Below are positions 9,545-17,823 of a stretch of 64,000 nt of DNA, piece by piece; within the stretch, counting starts at the first letter, position 1; every line of letters starts with the position of its first letter. Source of the DNA: UBA1447 sp964627535 (GTDB lineage Bacteria; Bacillota; Clostridia; Oscillospirales; Acutalibacteraceae). The notes under the pieces are model-generated. The model ran no database searches. It saw only the letters and a program-made list of their open reading frames with translations, and was not told where the DNA came from. The position numbers were made by a program, and so were the translations under genes. The stretch lies in contig CAZVJW010000017.1 of the NCBI GenBank assembly GCA_964627535.1, positions 1 to 64,000 of the forward strand, read 5' to 3'.

Positions 9545-9620
9545 ACATATTAATGCGGCAGGATGATAAACAATATCTTGTTCCATACAAATTGAATTGT
9601 GTGCAGAAAGGATGAGAAAA

Positions 9621-9974
9621 ATGCTAACTAAGAGATTGATAGTTTCCGTTCTCACAGGGATTGTTCTGGGGGTGTTGTGCATCATCGGCGCTTCGGTGCG
9701 GTCTGGTTTTCAAAGCGAGTTCTCCTTCCTTTTTTCCTTATGGTATAACCGCCTGTTAATGGGTCTTTTAATCGGTTTGCCGTGGAGTCGTATCAGCCTG
9801 CCGAAATCAATTCTCCGCGGGGCGGTTCTCGGGCTTGCCGTTTCTTTTGCGTTCTACAGTTCCACCGGCTTCGGTGATGTGGTCAGTTTCCTGGCGGGGG
9901 TTGTTTATGGCATGATTATTGAAGGGGTAGCTTATAAGTTTGTTAATGATGGGAAAAAGAAGATCAAATCATAA
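9621..9974 (+). CDS. small membrane protein of unknown function
   Basis: A 117-residue protein with about four hydrophobic segments and short loops, ending in a lysine-rich tail. No family is recognised. The start ATG 9621 is preferred because GAAAGGATG ends about nine bases before it. It follows mutY by 76 bases and precedes the DUF2207 genes by 71 bases on the same strand, with no obvious terminator on either side. Nothing in the sequence indicates a catalytic role. Confidence 0.6.
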   Translation: MLTKRLIVSVLTGIVLGVLCIIGASVRSGFQSEFSFLFSLWYNRLLMGLLIGLPWSRISLPKSILRGAVLGLAVSFAFYSSTGFGDVVSFLAGVVYGMIIEGVAYKFVNDGKKKIKS

Positions 9975-10045
9975 ACCGATAAGGCATATCGTAAAGGATT
10001 AGATTGAAAACCGTCAAACTTTAACTTGATTATGGAGTCAACATA

Positions 10046-12130
10046 ATGAAAAAGCTTATCAATGGTTTCACTGTCCTGCTGTCTCTGTTTATGCTGACAT
10101 CTCTGACCGCTTTAGCGGCGACGAGCAGCCAGGTCCCGACCCAAAAGAGCACGCTGAGTTCGAGCAACAGCTACAGAAATTACGAATATCTGATAGACAG
10201 CTACGACATCAATGTCATCGTTCATGAAAACAATACATTTGATATTACGGAGCATATCAGCGCCTTTTTCAATGTTCCCCAACATGGTATTTACAGGGAA
10301 ATACCGTTGAAAAACACTGTTGTGCGGTTGGACGGGACAAAATCTATCAACCGCGCAAAAATCACCAATATCAGTGTGGATGCCCCCTATACATCTTCGG
10401 TTGACAACGGCAAAAAGAGACTGCGAATAGGGGATGTTGACACCACCTTAACCGGAGCCAAGAGCTACACTATCCGCTATACATATAATATCGGTAAAGA
10501 CACCGGCAAGGATTATGATGAATTATATTTCAATTTAATCGGTAATGAGTGGATTACAACTATTAGCAACATAACCTTTACCATCACGATGCCGAAAGAA
10601 TTTAACGCAAGCAAACTTGGCTTTTCGAGTGGGCATAAAGGCTCAACTGACAGTTCGGACATTACCTATCAAGTGAATGGCAATGTGATTACGGGCAGTT
10701 ATAACGGGGTTCTGAATGAGAGAAGAGCACTGACAATCAGGCTGGAACTGCCGGAGGGTTATTTTGTAAACGCAACATACAATTTAGACCTGATGACAGG
10801 CGTAATTCTATTTGTGCCGATTCTATTTATGCTGCTGACGGTATGTATGGCATTTGGGCGCGGTAAGTATGAGAAGGCATCCGAAACGGTCGAATTTTAT
10901 CCGCCCAAGGGCTTCAACAGCGCCGAAATCGGATTCTTGTATAAGGGCAGGGCAAATAAAAAGGATGTCATATCTCTATTGATTTACCTTGCAAACAAAG
11001 GATATATAAAAATAGTTGAAGCTGAAGAACAATCCTCGTTTAGCAAATCAAAAGCTTTTAAAGTTATAAAACTGAAAGATTATGATGGGGAAGATGAGAT
11101 TGAGCGGAAGTTCCTGGCAGGTCTGTTCAGAAAGTCTAAGAAAGTGAAAATCACCGATTTAGCAGGGTTGTTAGATTTAAAAAACCCATTACAGGCAGAA
11201 GACATTGAAAAAGAATTTGATGTTGTCACCTCTGCAGATTTAAAGGATAGCTTTTATACAACATTAAAAGATATCAAAAAAATCTTAAACAGAAATGAAA
11301 ATAAACTGAAGTATTTTAAAAAGATCTCACAGAGCAAAAGCCTCTTTGTCGGTATAGTAATTGCGATCATATATTTATTAATCACAGTTAAGCCGTACCT
11401 TGAATACGACGGGGCGTTTCCGCTGTTAGTTGCATTGCTTGTTCCGTGTATCGGCTTTATTGTTTTGTTTGCATTTGTCTTTTGGAAAACAGATATACGC
11501 ATGAAATTATTCGGACTTGTATGGGGGCTATCGTTTGGCGGGATTCCGTGGGTATTCTTTGTTTTGCCTGCACTATTAGCTGACCCAATCTATATTTTTG
11601 CTTACATTGTTGGATTAGCTTGTGCTTTCATCACGGGTATAACTGCAATGTTTAAAATAGTAGCAAAGAGGTCTGCCTACGGGAAAGAATTGTTGGGTGA
11701 AATCAAAGGATTTAAAACATTTTTGAAAGCTGCCGAAAAGCCAAAGCTGGAACAATTGGTCATGGAAGATCCAAAGTTTTTTTATAACATTCTACCCTAT
11801 ACTTATATTTTGGGCGTATCGGACAAATGGATCAAAAAGTTTGAAGTGATAGCGTTGCAACCGCCGGACTGGTTTGCCGGAAGCACGACATTCGATGTAG
11901 CCACGTTCGGCTCATTTATGAATAAAACCGTTGCATCTGCAGCGAAAGCAACATCCTTCGGCGGGGGCAGAGCTTTTTCAGGCGTTGACTGGGGTAATAT
12001 TTTTTCGGGCGGCGGTGGCTCGGGCAGGGGTTCTTCAAGAGGCAGATCGAGCGGGGGTTCTTCAAGAGGCAGATCGGGCGGGGGTTCTTCGGGAGGCGGC
12101 TCAGGTGGCGGGGGTGGCGGTTCTTGGTAA
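10046..12130 (+). CDS. DUF2207 domain membrane protein with Gly/Ser/Arg-rich tail
   Basis: A 694-residue exported membrane protein. It has a signal peptide (about 1-25, ending ALAA), an extracellular beta-rich DUF2207 domain (about 45-235) containing VHENNTFDITEHI and HGIYREIPLK, a first membrane helix near 250-270, a cytosolic region with FYPPKGFNSAEIGFLYKG, two to four further helices near 435-545, and a low-complexity glycine-rich tail ending in GGGGGGSW. This order is typical for the family, whose function is unknown. The following gene is a close paralogue, so this is a tandem duplication. Regulation is not visible. A 27-base tandem repeat encodes part of the tail. Confidence 0.88.
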   Translation: MKKLINGFTVLLSLFMLTSLTALAATSSQVPTQKSTLSSSNSYRNYEYLIDSYDINVIVHENNTFDITEHISAFFNVPQHGIYREIPLKNTVVRLDGTKSINRAKITNISVDAPYTSSVDNGKKRLRIGDVDTTLTGAKSYTIRYTYNIGKDTGKDYDELYFNLIGNEWITTISNITFTITMPKEFNASKLGFSSGHKGSTDSSDITYQVNGNVITGSYNGVLNERRALTIRLELPEGYFVNATYNLDLMTGVILFVPILFMLLTVCMAFGRGKYEKASETVEFYPPKGFNSAEIGFLYKGRANKKDVISLLIYLANKGYIKIVEAEEQSSFSKSKAFKVIKLKDYDGEDEIERKFLAGLFRKSKKVKITDLAGLLDLKNPLQAEDIEKEFDVVTSADLKDSFYTTLKDIKKILNRNENKLKYFKKISQSKSLFVGIVIAIIYLLITVKPYLEYDGAFPLLVALLVPCIGFIVLFAFVFWKTDIRMKLFGLVWGLSFGGIPWVFFVLPALLADPIYIFAYIVGLACAFITGITAMFKIVAKRSAYGKELLGEIKGFKTFLKAAEKPKLEQLVMEDPKFFYNILPYTYILGVSDKWIKKFEVIALQPPDWFAGSTTFDVATFGSFMNKTVASAAKATSFGGGRAFSGVDWGNIFSGGGGSGRGSSRGRSSGGSSRGRSGGGSSGGGSGGGGGGSW
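12027..12101 (+). repeat. 27-bp tandem repeat in the glycine-rich tail
   Basis: The motif TTCTTCAAGAGGCAGATCG begins at 12031 and again at 12058, and a diverged third copy starts at 12085, giving a 27-base (nine-codon) period that encodes GSSRGRS-type repeats. Because the period is a multiple of three, copy number changes would alter tail length without shifting frame. Confidence 0.75.
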
Positions 12131-12212
12131 AATTTATTAGAAAAAGTCACCGATGTTGTTTTCGGAAACACCGAAAATTGAATTTAAATTTTTTAATTAT
12201 TTTGGAGGCAAC

Positions 12213-14180
12213 ATGATGAAAAAGGCTGTTAAAGGTTGCGTAATCCTTCTGGCACTGTTTATGATTACTTCTGTATCCGCGTTAGCGGCGGCTCCTACCC
12301 TGATAAGCTCGGACAGCAGCTACAGCAGTTATGAGTATCTGCTGGACAGTTATGATATCAATATTATAGTCAACGAAGACAATACATTTGATATTACGGA
12401 GTACATCGGCGCCTATTTTAATGTGTCCAAACACGGGATATTCCGGAGTATCCCGCTGCAAAACAAGGTGGAGCGGCTGGACGGGACGACATCCGTCAAC
12501 CGGGTAAAAATCACAGATATCACCGTGGATGCACCCTTCACGTCATCCTATTCCGATGGAAACCGGGTATTGAAAATCGGGGATGAATACCTCACATTAA
12601 CCGGCGCGAAATATTACACCATTCGTTATAGCTATGATATCGGTAAGGACAAAAGCAAGGATTATGATGAATTCTATTTTAATTTGATCGGCGACCAATG
12701 GGATACGGCGATCGGAAATGTATCCTTTACCATAACAATGCCAAAGGATTTTGACGCAAGCAAGATTGGTTTTTCAAGCGGGTATGCAGGCGCAACGGAC
12801 AGCTCGGGGATTACCTGCCAAGTGAACGGCAATGTGATTTCAGGCAGCTTTAACGGTGTTTTAAATGCGGGGGAGGCGCTGACCGCTCGGCTGGAACTGC
12901 CGGAGGGTTATTTTGTAAGCGCCGGTTATAATTTGGATTTCATGATGATTTTGTCACTTCTGGTGCCAATTCTGTTTATGCTGCTGACTGTCTATATGTG
13001 GAAAAAATACGGCAAAGACGAAATGGTTGTGGAAACAGTCGAGTTCTATCCGCCGAAGGGTTTTAACAGCGTAGAAGTCGGATTTTTGTACAAAGGCAAG
13101 GCGGACGCAAACGATGTTGTTTCCTTAATGATTTACTTGGCAAACAAGGGATATATAAGAATTACAGAATTTGAACAGCAGTCCCTGTTTGTTAAATCAC
13201 AGGCCTTTAAGCTGACAAAGCTGAAGGATTATGACGGGACCAACGAGAACGAAATGATGTTTTTATCCGGTCTGTTCAACACACCGAAGAAGCCGAATCT
13301 GAGCGATCTCAAAGGGCTGTTTAATCAAAGCTATACTGTTCAGCCCCCGGTATATGCTGAAGGAGCAGAAGAGGTTACCTCCCTGGATTTAAAAAACAGT
13401 TTCTATGTGACACTCAACGCAATCGTAAAAAATCTGAATAAAAAGGAAAACAAGCTGGGTATATTCGAAAAGAGTTCGCTGGGTAAAGGATTTTTCATCG
13501 GCATATTAATAGCCATCGTGTATGTGCTCATAACCGTCAAGCCCTTCCTTGAGTTTGGCAGCGGAGAGCCGCTGTTAATCGCGTTGCTTTTTCCCGGTAT
13601 CGGCTTTACCGCGTTATTCGCTTTTGTCTTCGACAACACAAAAATACCGGTGAAAATTTTCGGGCTCGTTTGGGGGCTGGGTTTCGGCGGGGCGCCGTGG
13701 GTGACGCTTGTTTTGCCCGCATTGCTGGCTGACCCTGTTTATATTGCTGCTTATGTTTCGGGGATAGCCTGTGTTCTTGTGATGGTTATCATGTTTAAAT
13801 TGATGCCGAAAAGGAATGCCTACGGCAACGAACTGCTGGGTAAAATTAAGGGCTTCAAAAATTTCTTGGAAGTTGCCGAAAAACCGAAATTGGAACAGCT
13901 TGTATTGCAAGACCCCACATATTTTTACAATATTCTGCCTTATACCTACGTGCTAGACGTATCCGATGTATGGATAAAGAAGTTTGAAGTGATTGCCCTG
14001 CAACCGCCGGATTGGTATGCCGGCAGCACGGCGTTCAATATGGTGGCTTTCGGTTCGTTTATGAATTCAACAATGGCAACGGCTTCGACCGCCATGTCCT
14101 CGAGCCCGTCAAGCAGCGGTGGTTCGGGCGGCGGATCATCGGGCGGAGGTTCGGGCGGTGGCGGCGGCGGGTCATGGTAA
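12213..14180 (+). CDS. DUF2207 domain membrane protein (tandem paralogue)
   Basis: A 655-residue paralogue of the protein at 10046 with the same order: signal peptide ending ALAA, DUF2207 domain (NEDNTFDITEYI, HGIFRSIPLQ), first membrane helix, the FYPPKGFNSVEVGFLYKG segment, a helical bundle and a shorter Gly/Ser tail also ending GGGGGGSW. The start is set by GGAGG at 12204-12208 before ATG 12213. It lacks the Arg-containing 27-base repeats of its neighbour and the central cytosolic insert differs (PPVYAEGAEE), suggesting divergence after duplication. The two may form a pair in the membrane; that is inference. Confidence 0.88.
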   Translation: MMKKAVKGCVILLALFMITSVSALAAAPTLISSDSSYSSYEYLLDSYDINIIVNEDNTFDITEYIGAYFNVSKHGIFRSIPLQNKVERLDGTTSVNRVKITDITVDAPFTSSYSDGNRVLKIGDEYLTLTGAKYYTIRYSYDIGKDKSKDYDEFYFNLIGDQWDTAIGNVSFTITMPKDFDASKIGFSSGYAGATDSSGITCQVNGNVISGSFNGVLNAGEALTARLELPEGYFVSAGYNLDFMMILSLLVPILFMLLTVYMWKKYGKDEMVVETVEFYPPKGFNSVEVGFLYKGKADANDVVSLMIYLANKGYIRITEFEQQSLFVKSQAFKLTKLKDYDGTNENEMMFLSGLFNTPKKPNLSDLKGLFNQSYTVQPPVYAEGAEEVTSLDLKNSFYVTLNAIVKNLNKKENKLGIFEKSSLGKGFFIGILIAIVYVLITVKPFLEFGSGEPLLIALLFPGIGFTALFAFVFDNTKIPVKIFGLVWGLGFGGAPWVTLVLPALLADPVYIAAYVSGIACVLVMVIMFKLMPKRNAYGNELLGKIKGFKNFLEVAEKPKLEQLVLQDPTYFYNILPYTYVLDVSDVWIKKFEVIALQPPDWYAGSTAFNMVAFGSFMNSTMATASTAMSSSPSSSGGSGGGSSGGGSGGGGGGSW

Positions 14181-14216
14181 ACGGATAGATTTTATATTCT
14201 GCAGGGGTAATAGTTT

Positions 14217-15086
14217 ATGAAAATAACAGCCTACACATTAAACTCATTTGCAAAAACTCCTGACGGCGGTAACCCCGCGGGGGTTGTGCTCAATGCCGAT
14301 GCACTGACGGAAAAGCAGATGAAGAAGATTGCCAAGATCATCGGCTTCAGCGAAACAGCGTTTGTGATGCAATCGGACAAGGCAGATTTCAAGGTGCGGT
14401 TTTTCACCCCGAAGGAAGAGGTTGATCTCTGCGGCCATGCCACAATCGCAGCATTTTATACGCTAGCAAGTAAAGAGCAGATTGCCCCGGGGAAATACAA
14501 GCAGGAAACCAAAGCCGGCGTACTGAGCGTAGAAGCGAGCGAAAATTTAACGGTGATGATGGAGCAGAAGACGCCCAGCTATTCCGAAATAATCGAAAAG
14601 GCGGAAATCGCGGATTCTCTGAACATCGCCGTTGAAGAACTGCAGGCTGATTTGCCGGTGCAGATCGTAGCCACCGGGCTCCGGGACATCATTGTACCTG
14701 TTAGAAGCATTGATATACTTAATTCAATAAAACCCGATTTTGAAAAAGTATCGGATATCAGCCGCAAATACAACACGGTGGGTTACCATGTTTTCACAAC
14801 TGAAACCCTTTACGGTTCAACCGCCCATTGCCGGAACTTCGCGCCGCTTTACAGCATTCCCGAAGAATCCGCAACCGGCACATCCAACGGTGCGCTTGCC
14901 TGTTATTTATTTAAGTACGGCATAATCAATGCCGATCAGCCCGGACATATCATTATTGAACAGGGTTACTCCATGAACAAACCTTCCGAAATACTGGTAT
15001 CTCTGAAAACCGATGATAAAGATATTTTAAAGGTCTGGGTCGGCGGGCAGGCGTTAAACCTGAAGGAAACCGTAGTTGACATTTAA
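14217..15086 (+). CDS. PhzF family isomerase
   Basis: A 289-residue enzyme of the PhzF / diaminopimelate-epimerase fold. Landmarks are GNPAGVV near residue 18, the catalytic glutamate in GFSETAFV (about 43-50), FFTPKEEVDLCGHAT near 62-75 and EESATGTSNGALA near 217-229, which mirrors the first GHAT motif in the second half of the fold. Family members isomerise small hydrophobic or amino-acid-like molecules; the name does not imply phenazine synthesis and no other phz gene is present. It starts 36 bases after the DUF2207 gene. Confidence 0.88.
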   Translation: MKITAYTLNSFAKTPDGGNPAGVVLNADALTEKQMKKIAKIIGFSETAFVMQSDKADFKVRFFTPKEEVDLCGHATIAAFYTLASKEQIAPGKYKQETKAGVLSVEASENLTVMMEQKTPSYSEIIEKAEIADSLNIAVEELQADLPVQIVATGLRDIIVPVRSIDILNSIKPDFEKVSDISRKYNTVGYHVFTTETLYGSTAHCRNFAPLYSIPEESATGTSNGALACYLFKYGIINADQPGHIIIEQGYSMNKPSEILVSLKTDDKDILKVWVGGQALNLKETVVDI

Positions 15087-15163
15087 CCCTTTGAAATAAC
15101 GCAGTTGAATTTATCGCCTTATTTCAAAAAAACTTGGTTTTATGAAATAAGAGGCATACAAAC

Positions 15164-15262
15164 ATGAAATCATTGGGCATCATCAAGCAGGTCGGCGATG
15201 TCCGGAGAAGCCGCACTTTCGCTTATGAGGAGTATCTGAGCATTTTACGCAAGGATACATAA
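15164..15262 (+). pseudogene. probable C-terminal remnant of a Fic family protein
   Basis: A 32-codon reading frame whose translation (KQVGDVRRSRTFAYEEYL, then SILRKDT) resembles the extreme C-terminal winged-helix segment of Fic-domain proteins. The catalytic HPFxxGNGR motif and everything else of such a protein are absent upstream, where the PhzF gene ends 77 bases away. It is therefore best read as a leftover 3' end after a deletion. The fragment is short, so the family call is tentative. Confidence 0.45.
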
Positions 15263-15291
15263 ATATAATTATTTTTAAAAAGGAGATCGTC

Positions 15292-15945
15292 ATGAAAAAA
15301 ATCATCTACATCCTTTTCGCCACATTCTTCGCGCTCGCAACCTTTACCGCATGCAGCAAGGATAATACCGAAGTCGTAACCACGACAAAGTCCGCAAGTA
15401 CCGCCGTAAGTACCGCCGCAAGCACTACTGTTTTGACCAAAGCCGACCCCATCGGCAAACACCATGTTGAAATCAACATCAAAGGCTACGGCACTATTTC
15501 CGTTGAACTTGACGGCGACAATGCACCGATCACCGTTGCCAACTTTTTGGATTTGGCTAAGAGCGGGTTTTATGACGGCTTGACTTTCCACCGAATTATC
15601 AAAAACTTTATGATGCAGGGCGGAGATCCGCTCGGAACCGGAACGGGAGGATCGGGCAAGGACATCAAAGGTGAATTCTCCGCAAACGGTGTTGATAATC
15701 CGTTGTCGCTAACAAGAGCCGCTATCGCAATGGCGCGTTCAGCTTCTTATGACAGTGCAAGTTCACAATTCTTTATTGTTCAGAAAGACTATTCTGCCAA
15801 AAATGGTCAGTATGCGGGGTTTGGTTATGTAACCGCCGGCATGGAGATTGTCGATAAAATATGCAACAATACACTGTCAGGCACCGGCGGCCTCGTGAGT
15901 ACAGCAAATCAACCGGTAATAACATCCGTTAAAGTTATTGACTGA
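15292..15945 (+). CDS. lipoprotein peptidyl-prolyl cis-trans isomerase (cyclophilin type)
   Basis: A 217-residue exported lipoprotein. A signal sequence ends at a lipobox-like FTAC (Cys about 20), followed by a short Thr/Ser/Ala-rich linker and a full cyclophilin domain from about residue 60. The domain has FHRIIKNFMMQGGDP and SASSQFFIV, matching the active-site segment and core of bacterial cyclophilins. It would assist folding of exported proteins at the outer membrane face. The ribosome site is AAGGAG before ATG 15292. Confidence 0.92.
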   Translation: MKKIIYILFATFFALATFTACSKDNTEVVTTTKSASTAVSTAASTTVLTKADPIGKHHVEINIKGYGTISVELDGDNAPITVANFLDLAKSGFYDGLTFHRIIKNFMMQGGDPLGTGTGGSGKDIKGEFSANGVDNPLSLTRAAIAMARSASYDSASSQFFIVQKDYSAKNGQYAGFGYVTAGMEIVDKICNNTLSGTGGLVSTANQPVITSVKVID

Positions 15946-16016
15946 GCATGAATAACCGGCATAATATTATTTGAACTTGGCGATAATTTCAATGTTGCAT
16001 AAATACGGAATTGATC

Positions 16017-16051
16017 GGATTTTTTAGTTAGGTTTTTATGATTAATTAGTA
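16017..16051. repeat. solo right end of a ~100-bp MITE-like element
   Basis: The stretch GGATTTTTTAGTTAGGTTTT through AATTAGTA matches the right third of the complete elements (for example 55232-55331) and is followed by TGA, compatible with a TNA target site. No matching left end is recognisable upstream, so this copy is degraded. Confidence 0.6.
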
Positions 16052-16079
16052 TGAGTTGATAGCAATAACCGGGTTGTTC

Positions 16080-16088
16080 TGTTATAAT
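16080..16088 (+). promoter_or_regulatory. extended -10 promoter element of the XRE-lipase gene
   Basis: TGTTATAAT is a perfect TG-N-TATAAT extended -10 box. It lies 10 bases before the purine-rich ribosome site (AAAGGGG) of the gene that follows. No convincing -35 hexamer is present at 17 bases, as is usual for extended -10 promoters. Confidence 0.55.
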
Positions 16089-16112
16089 CTCTTGCGGAAA
16101 GGGGTGTTTACA

Positions 16113-17789
16113 ATAAACATCGGAGAAAAAATATATAACCTCAGGCAAAAAAACAGCTGGTCGCAGGATGAGCTTGCAGAAAAGCTTTCTGTGTCGAGAC
16201 AAACGGTTTCAAAATGGGAGTCCGGTAAAACCCTGCCGGATTCGGACAAGATCATTCTCTTAAGCAGACTTTTCTCGGTTACGGCGGATTTTCTGCTCAA
16301 AGACAGCGAAGAACCCGTGCAGGAGCTTATTAACAATAATAGTTTGTCAGATATATTCAATGAATCGGAGAATGAAGCAGAGATTGAACCAGTTGACCCT
16401 GCAGGAGATGACAATTCCCCGGCGGATGCTAAAATTGTTTTAGTTGATAAACCACATAAACATCCCGGGAAGAAACCTACCAAAAAAATAATCGCAGTTA
16501 TGGCAGCGGTGTGCATTTTAATGGCATCCATCATACCATATCCGCTGGGTTTCTATGATAAAGCGCTTCAAATGATATGCGAAGAACCCGTTCAGTATCC
16601 TTATATTCTTGTTCACGGCCTTGGCGGTTGGGGCTCGGAATCGGGCATAAACAAGCAAGCCCCCTATTGGGGCACGACAACCGGCAGTCTTTCGGTTTAC
16701 CTCGAAACCTTGGGATACTCGGTTTTTGAAGCATCGGTCGGCCCGTTTTCCAGCACATGGGACAGAACCTGCGAGCTATATGCCCAGTTGACCGGAACAA
16801 CCGTTGATTACGGTGAGGCGCATTCAAAAGCGAACAACCACGCACGCTATGGCAGAACCTATAACAAAGCGTTTTTTGAAGGCTGGGGAACAAAAACAGA
16901 TGCAGGACAATTGAAAAAGATTAACCTTGTCGGCCACAGTTTCGGCGGTCCGACAATCAGACTGTTGACATCACTTCTTCAAAACGGAGTACAGAAAGAG
17001 ATTGAAGCCGGCGGGAACGCCGTATCCCCGCTTTTCAAAGGCGGGAAAGGTGATTGGGTAAACAGTGTAACAGCTTTGGATTCCCCAAACAACGGCTCAA
17101 CGCTTTTCTGCGTACTTGACGAATATAATCTGAATTCATTGTTGCTTGACGCGTGCTTCGCTTTTGCGGGTATTGCGGGGAACTCCCCGGCTAACGGTTA
17201 TCTTGATTTCCATCTGGAGCAGTTCGGAATTACCTCTGTGCCGGGGGAGAAAAAGAGCGTTGGCGAAATGACGGATGTTCTGCAAAATATTTTTAGCACA
17301 GGGACGGATAACGCCGCTATTGATTTGTCTTTGGACGGAGCGGCACAGCTCAATAAGCTCATTGAGCCGGTCGAAGGGGTTACTTATATATCCTATTCTT
17401 ATTGCACGACGACGGAAAACCCGTTAACCGGCAACCAGCTGCCTGAACTCGACACACTCCTTGTACTCATGCCAACGGCGATGCTTATGGGGAGTTATGA
17501 CAAAAACACAGTGTCAGATTTTAAAATCGATAAAACCTGGCTCCCGAATGACGGGCTTGTCAATGTGGTTTCCGCAAGGTATCCGTTTGACGAACCGTGG
17601 AAAGATTTTGACGCCGAAAACATTGAGAGCGGCAAATGGAATGTGATGCCGACCAGAAACGGTGACCACGGTACCGTTATAGGCCTGAATGCCGGCACGG
17701 AGGAAACACATATCTTTTATACGGACCTGTTCAAAATGATTGACGCAATCCCCCGCGAGAAAAAGTACTATTTCAAGTCACCGTTTTAA
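16113..17789 (+). CDS. XRE-type HTH / transmembrane / secreted lipase fusion
   Basis: About 558 residues joining parts normally found apart. Residues 1-60 are a complete XRE/Cro helix-turn-helix (NIGEKIYNLRQ, LSVSRQTVSKWESGKTLPD). An acidic linker follows, then one membrane helix (about 126-146), then a lipase of the staphylococcal/Geobacillus type: oxyanion region VHGLGGWG, zinc-site-like HARYGRTY, nucleophile GHSFGG (Ser about 276), acid in PNDGLVN and His in GDHGTV. The lipase half would be outside the cell and the HTH inside. The natural start corresponds to an ATA codon (16113) eight bases after AAAGGGG; the alternatives are GTG 16104, too close to that site, and TTG 16056, upstream of the promoter box. 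Single-helix HTH proteins with an outside sensor domain exist, but a lipase in that place is unusual. Confidence 0.8.
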   Translation: MNIGEKIYNLRQKNSWSQDELAEKLSVSRQTVSKWESGKTLPDSDKIILLSRLFSVTADFLLKDSEEPVQELINNNSLSDIFNESENEAEIEPVDPAGDDNSPADAKIVLVDKPHKHPGKKPTKKIIAVMAAVCILMASIIPYPLGFYDKALQMICEEPVQYPYILVHGLGGWGSESGINKQAPYWGTTTGSLSVYLETLGYSVFEASVGPFSSTWDRTCELYAQLTGTTVDYGEAHSKANNHARYGRTYNKAFFEGWGTKTDAGQLKKINLVGHSFGGPTIRLLTSLLQNGVQKEIEAGGNAVSPLFKGGKGDWVNSVTALDSPNNGSTLFCVLDEYNLNSLLLDACFAFAGIAGNSPANGYLDFHLEQFGITSVPGEKKSVGEMTDVLQNIFSTGTDNAAIDLSLDGAAQLNKLIEPVEGVTYISYSYCTTTENPLTGNQLPELDTLLVLMPTAMLMGSYDKNTVSDFKIDKTWLPNDGLVNVVSARYPFDEPWKDFDAENIESGKWNVMPTRNGDHGTVIGLNAGTEETHIFYTDLFKMIDAIPREKKYYFKSPF

Positions 17790-17823
17790 AGGATAGCAAT
17801 AAACAGCAATAAGGAGCACGAAT

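Noticed and set aside
11803..12171. Minus-strand proline-rich frame opposite the DUF2207 tail
   Set aside because: It is the complement of glycine/serine repeats, which always reads as proline-rich; no independent evidence.
15091..15127. Inverted repeat TTGAAATAA/TTATTTCAA after the PhzF gene as a terminator
   Set aside because: The stem is short and AT-rich with a long loop, and no T run follows directly.
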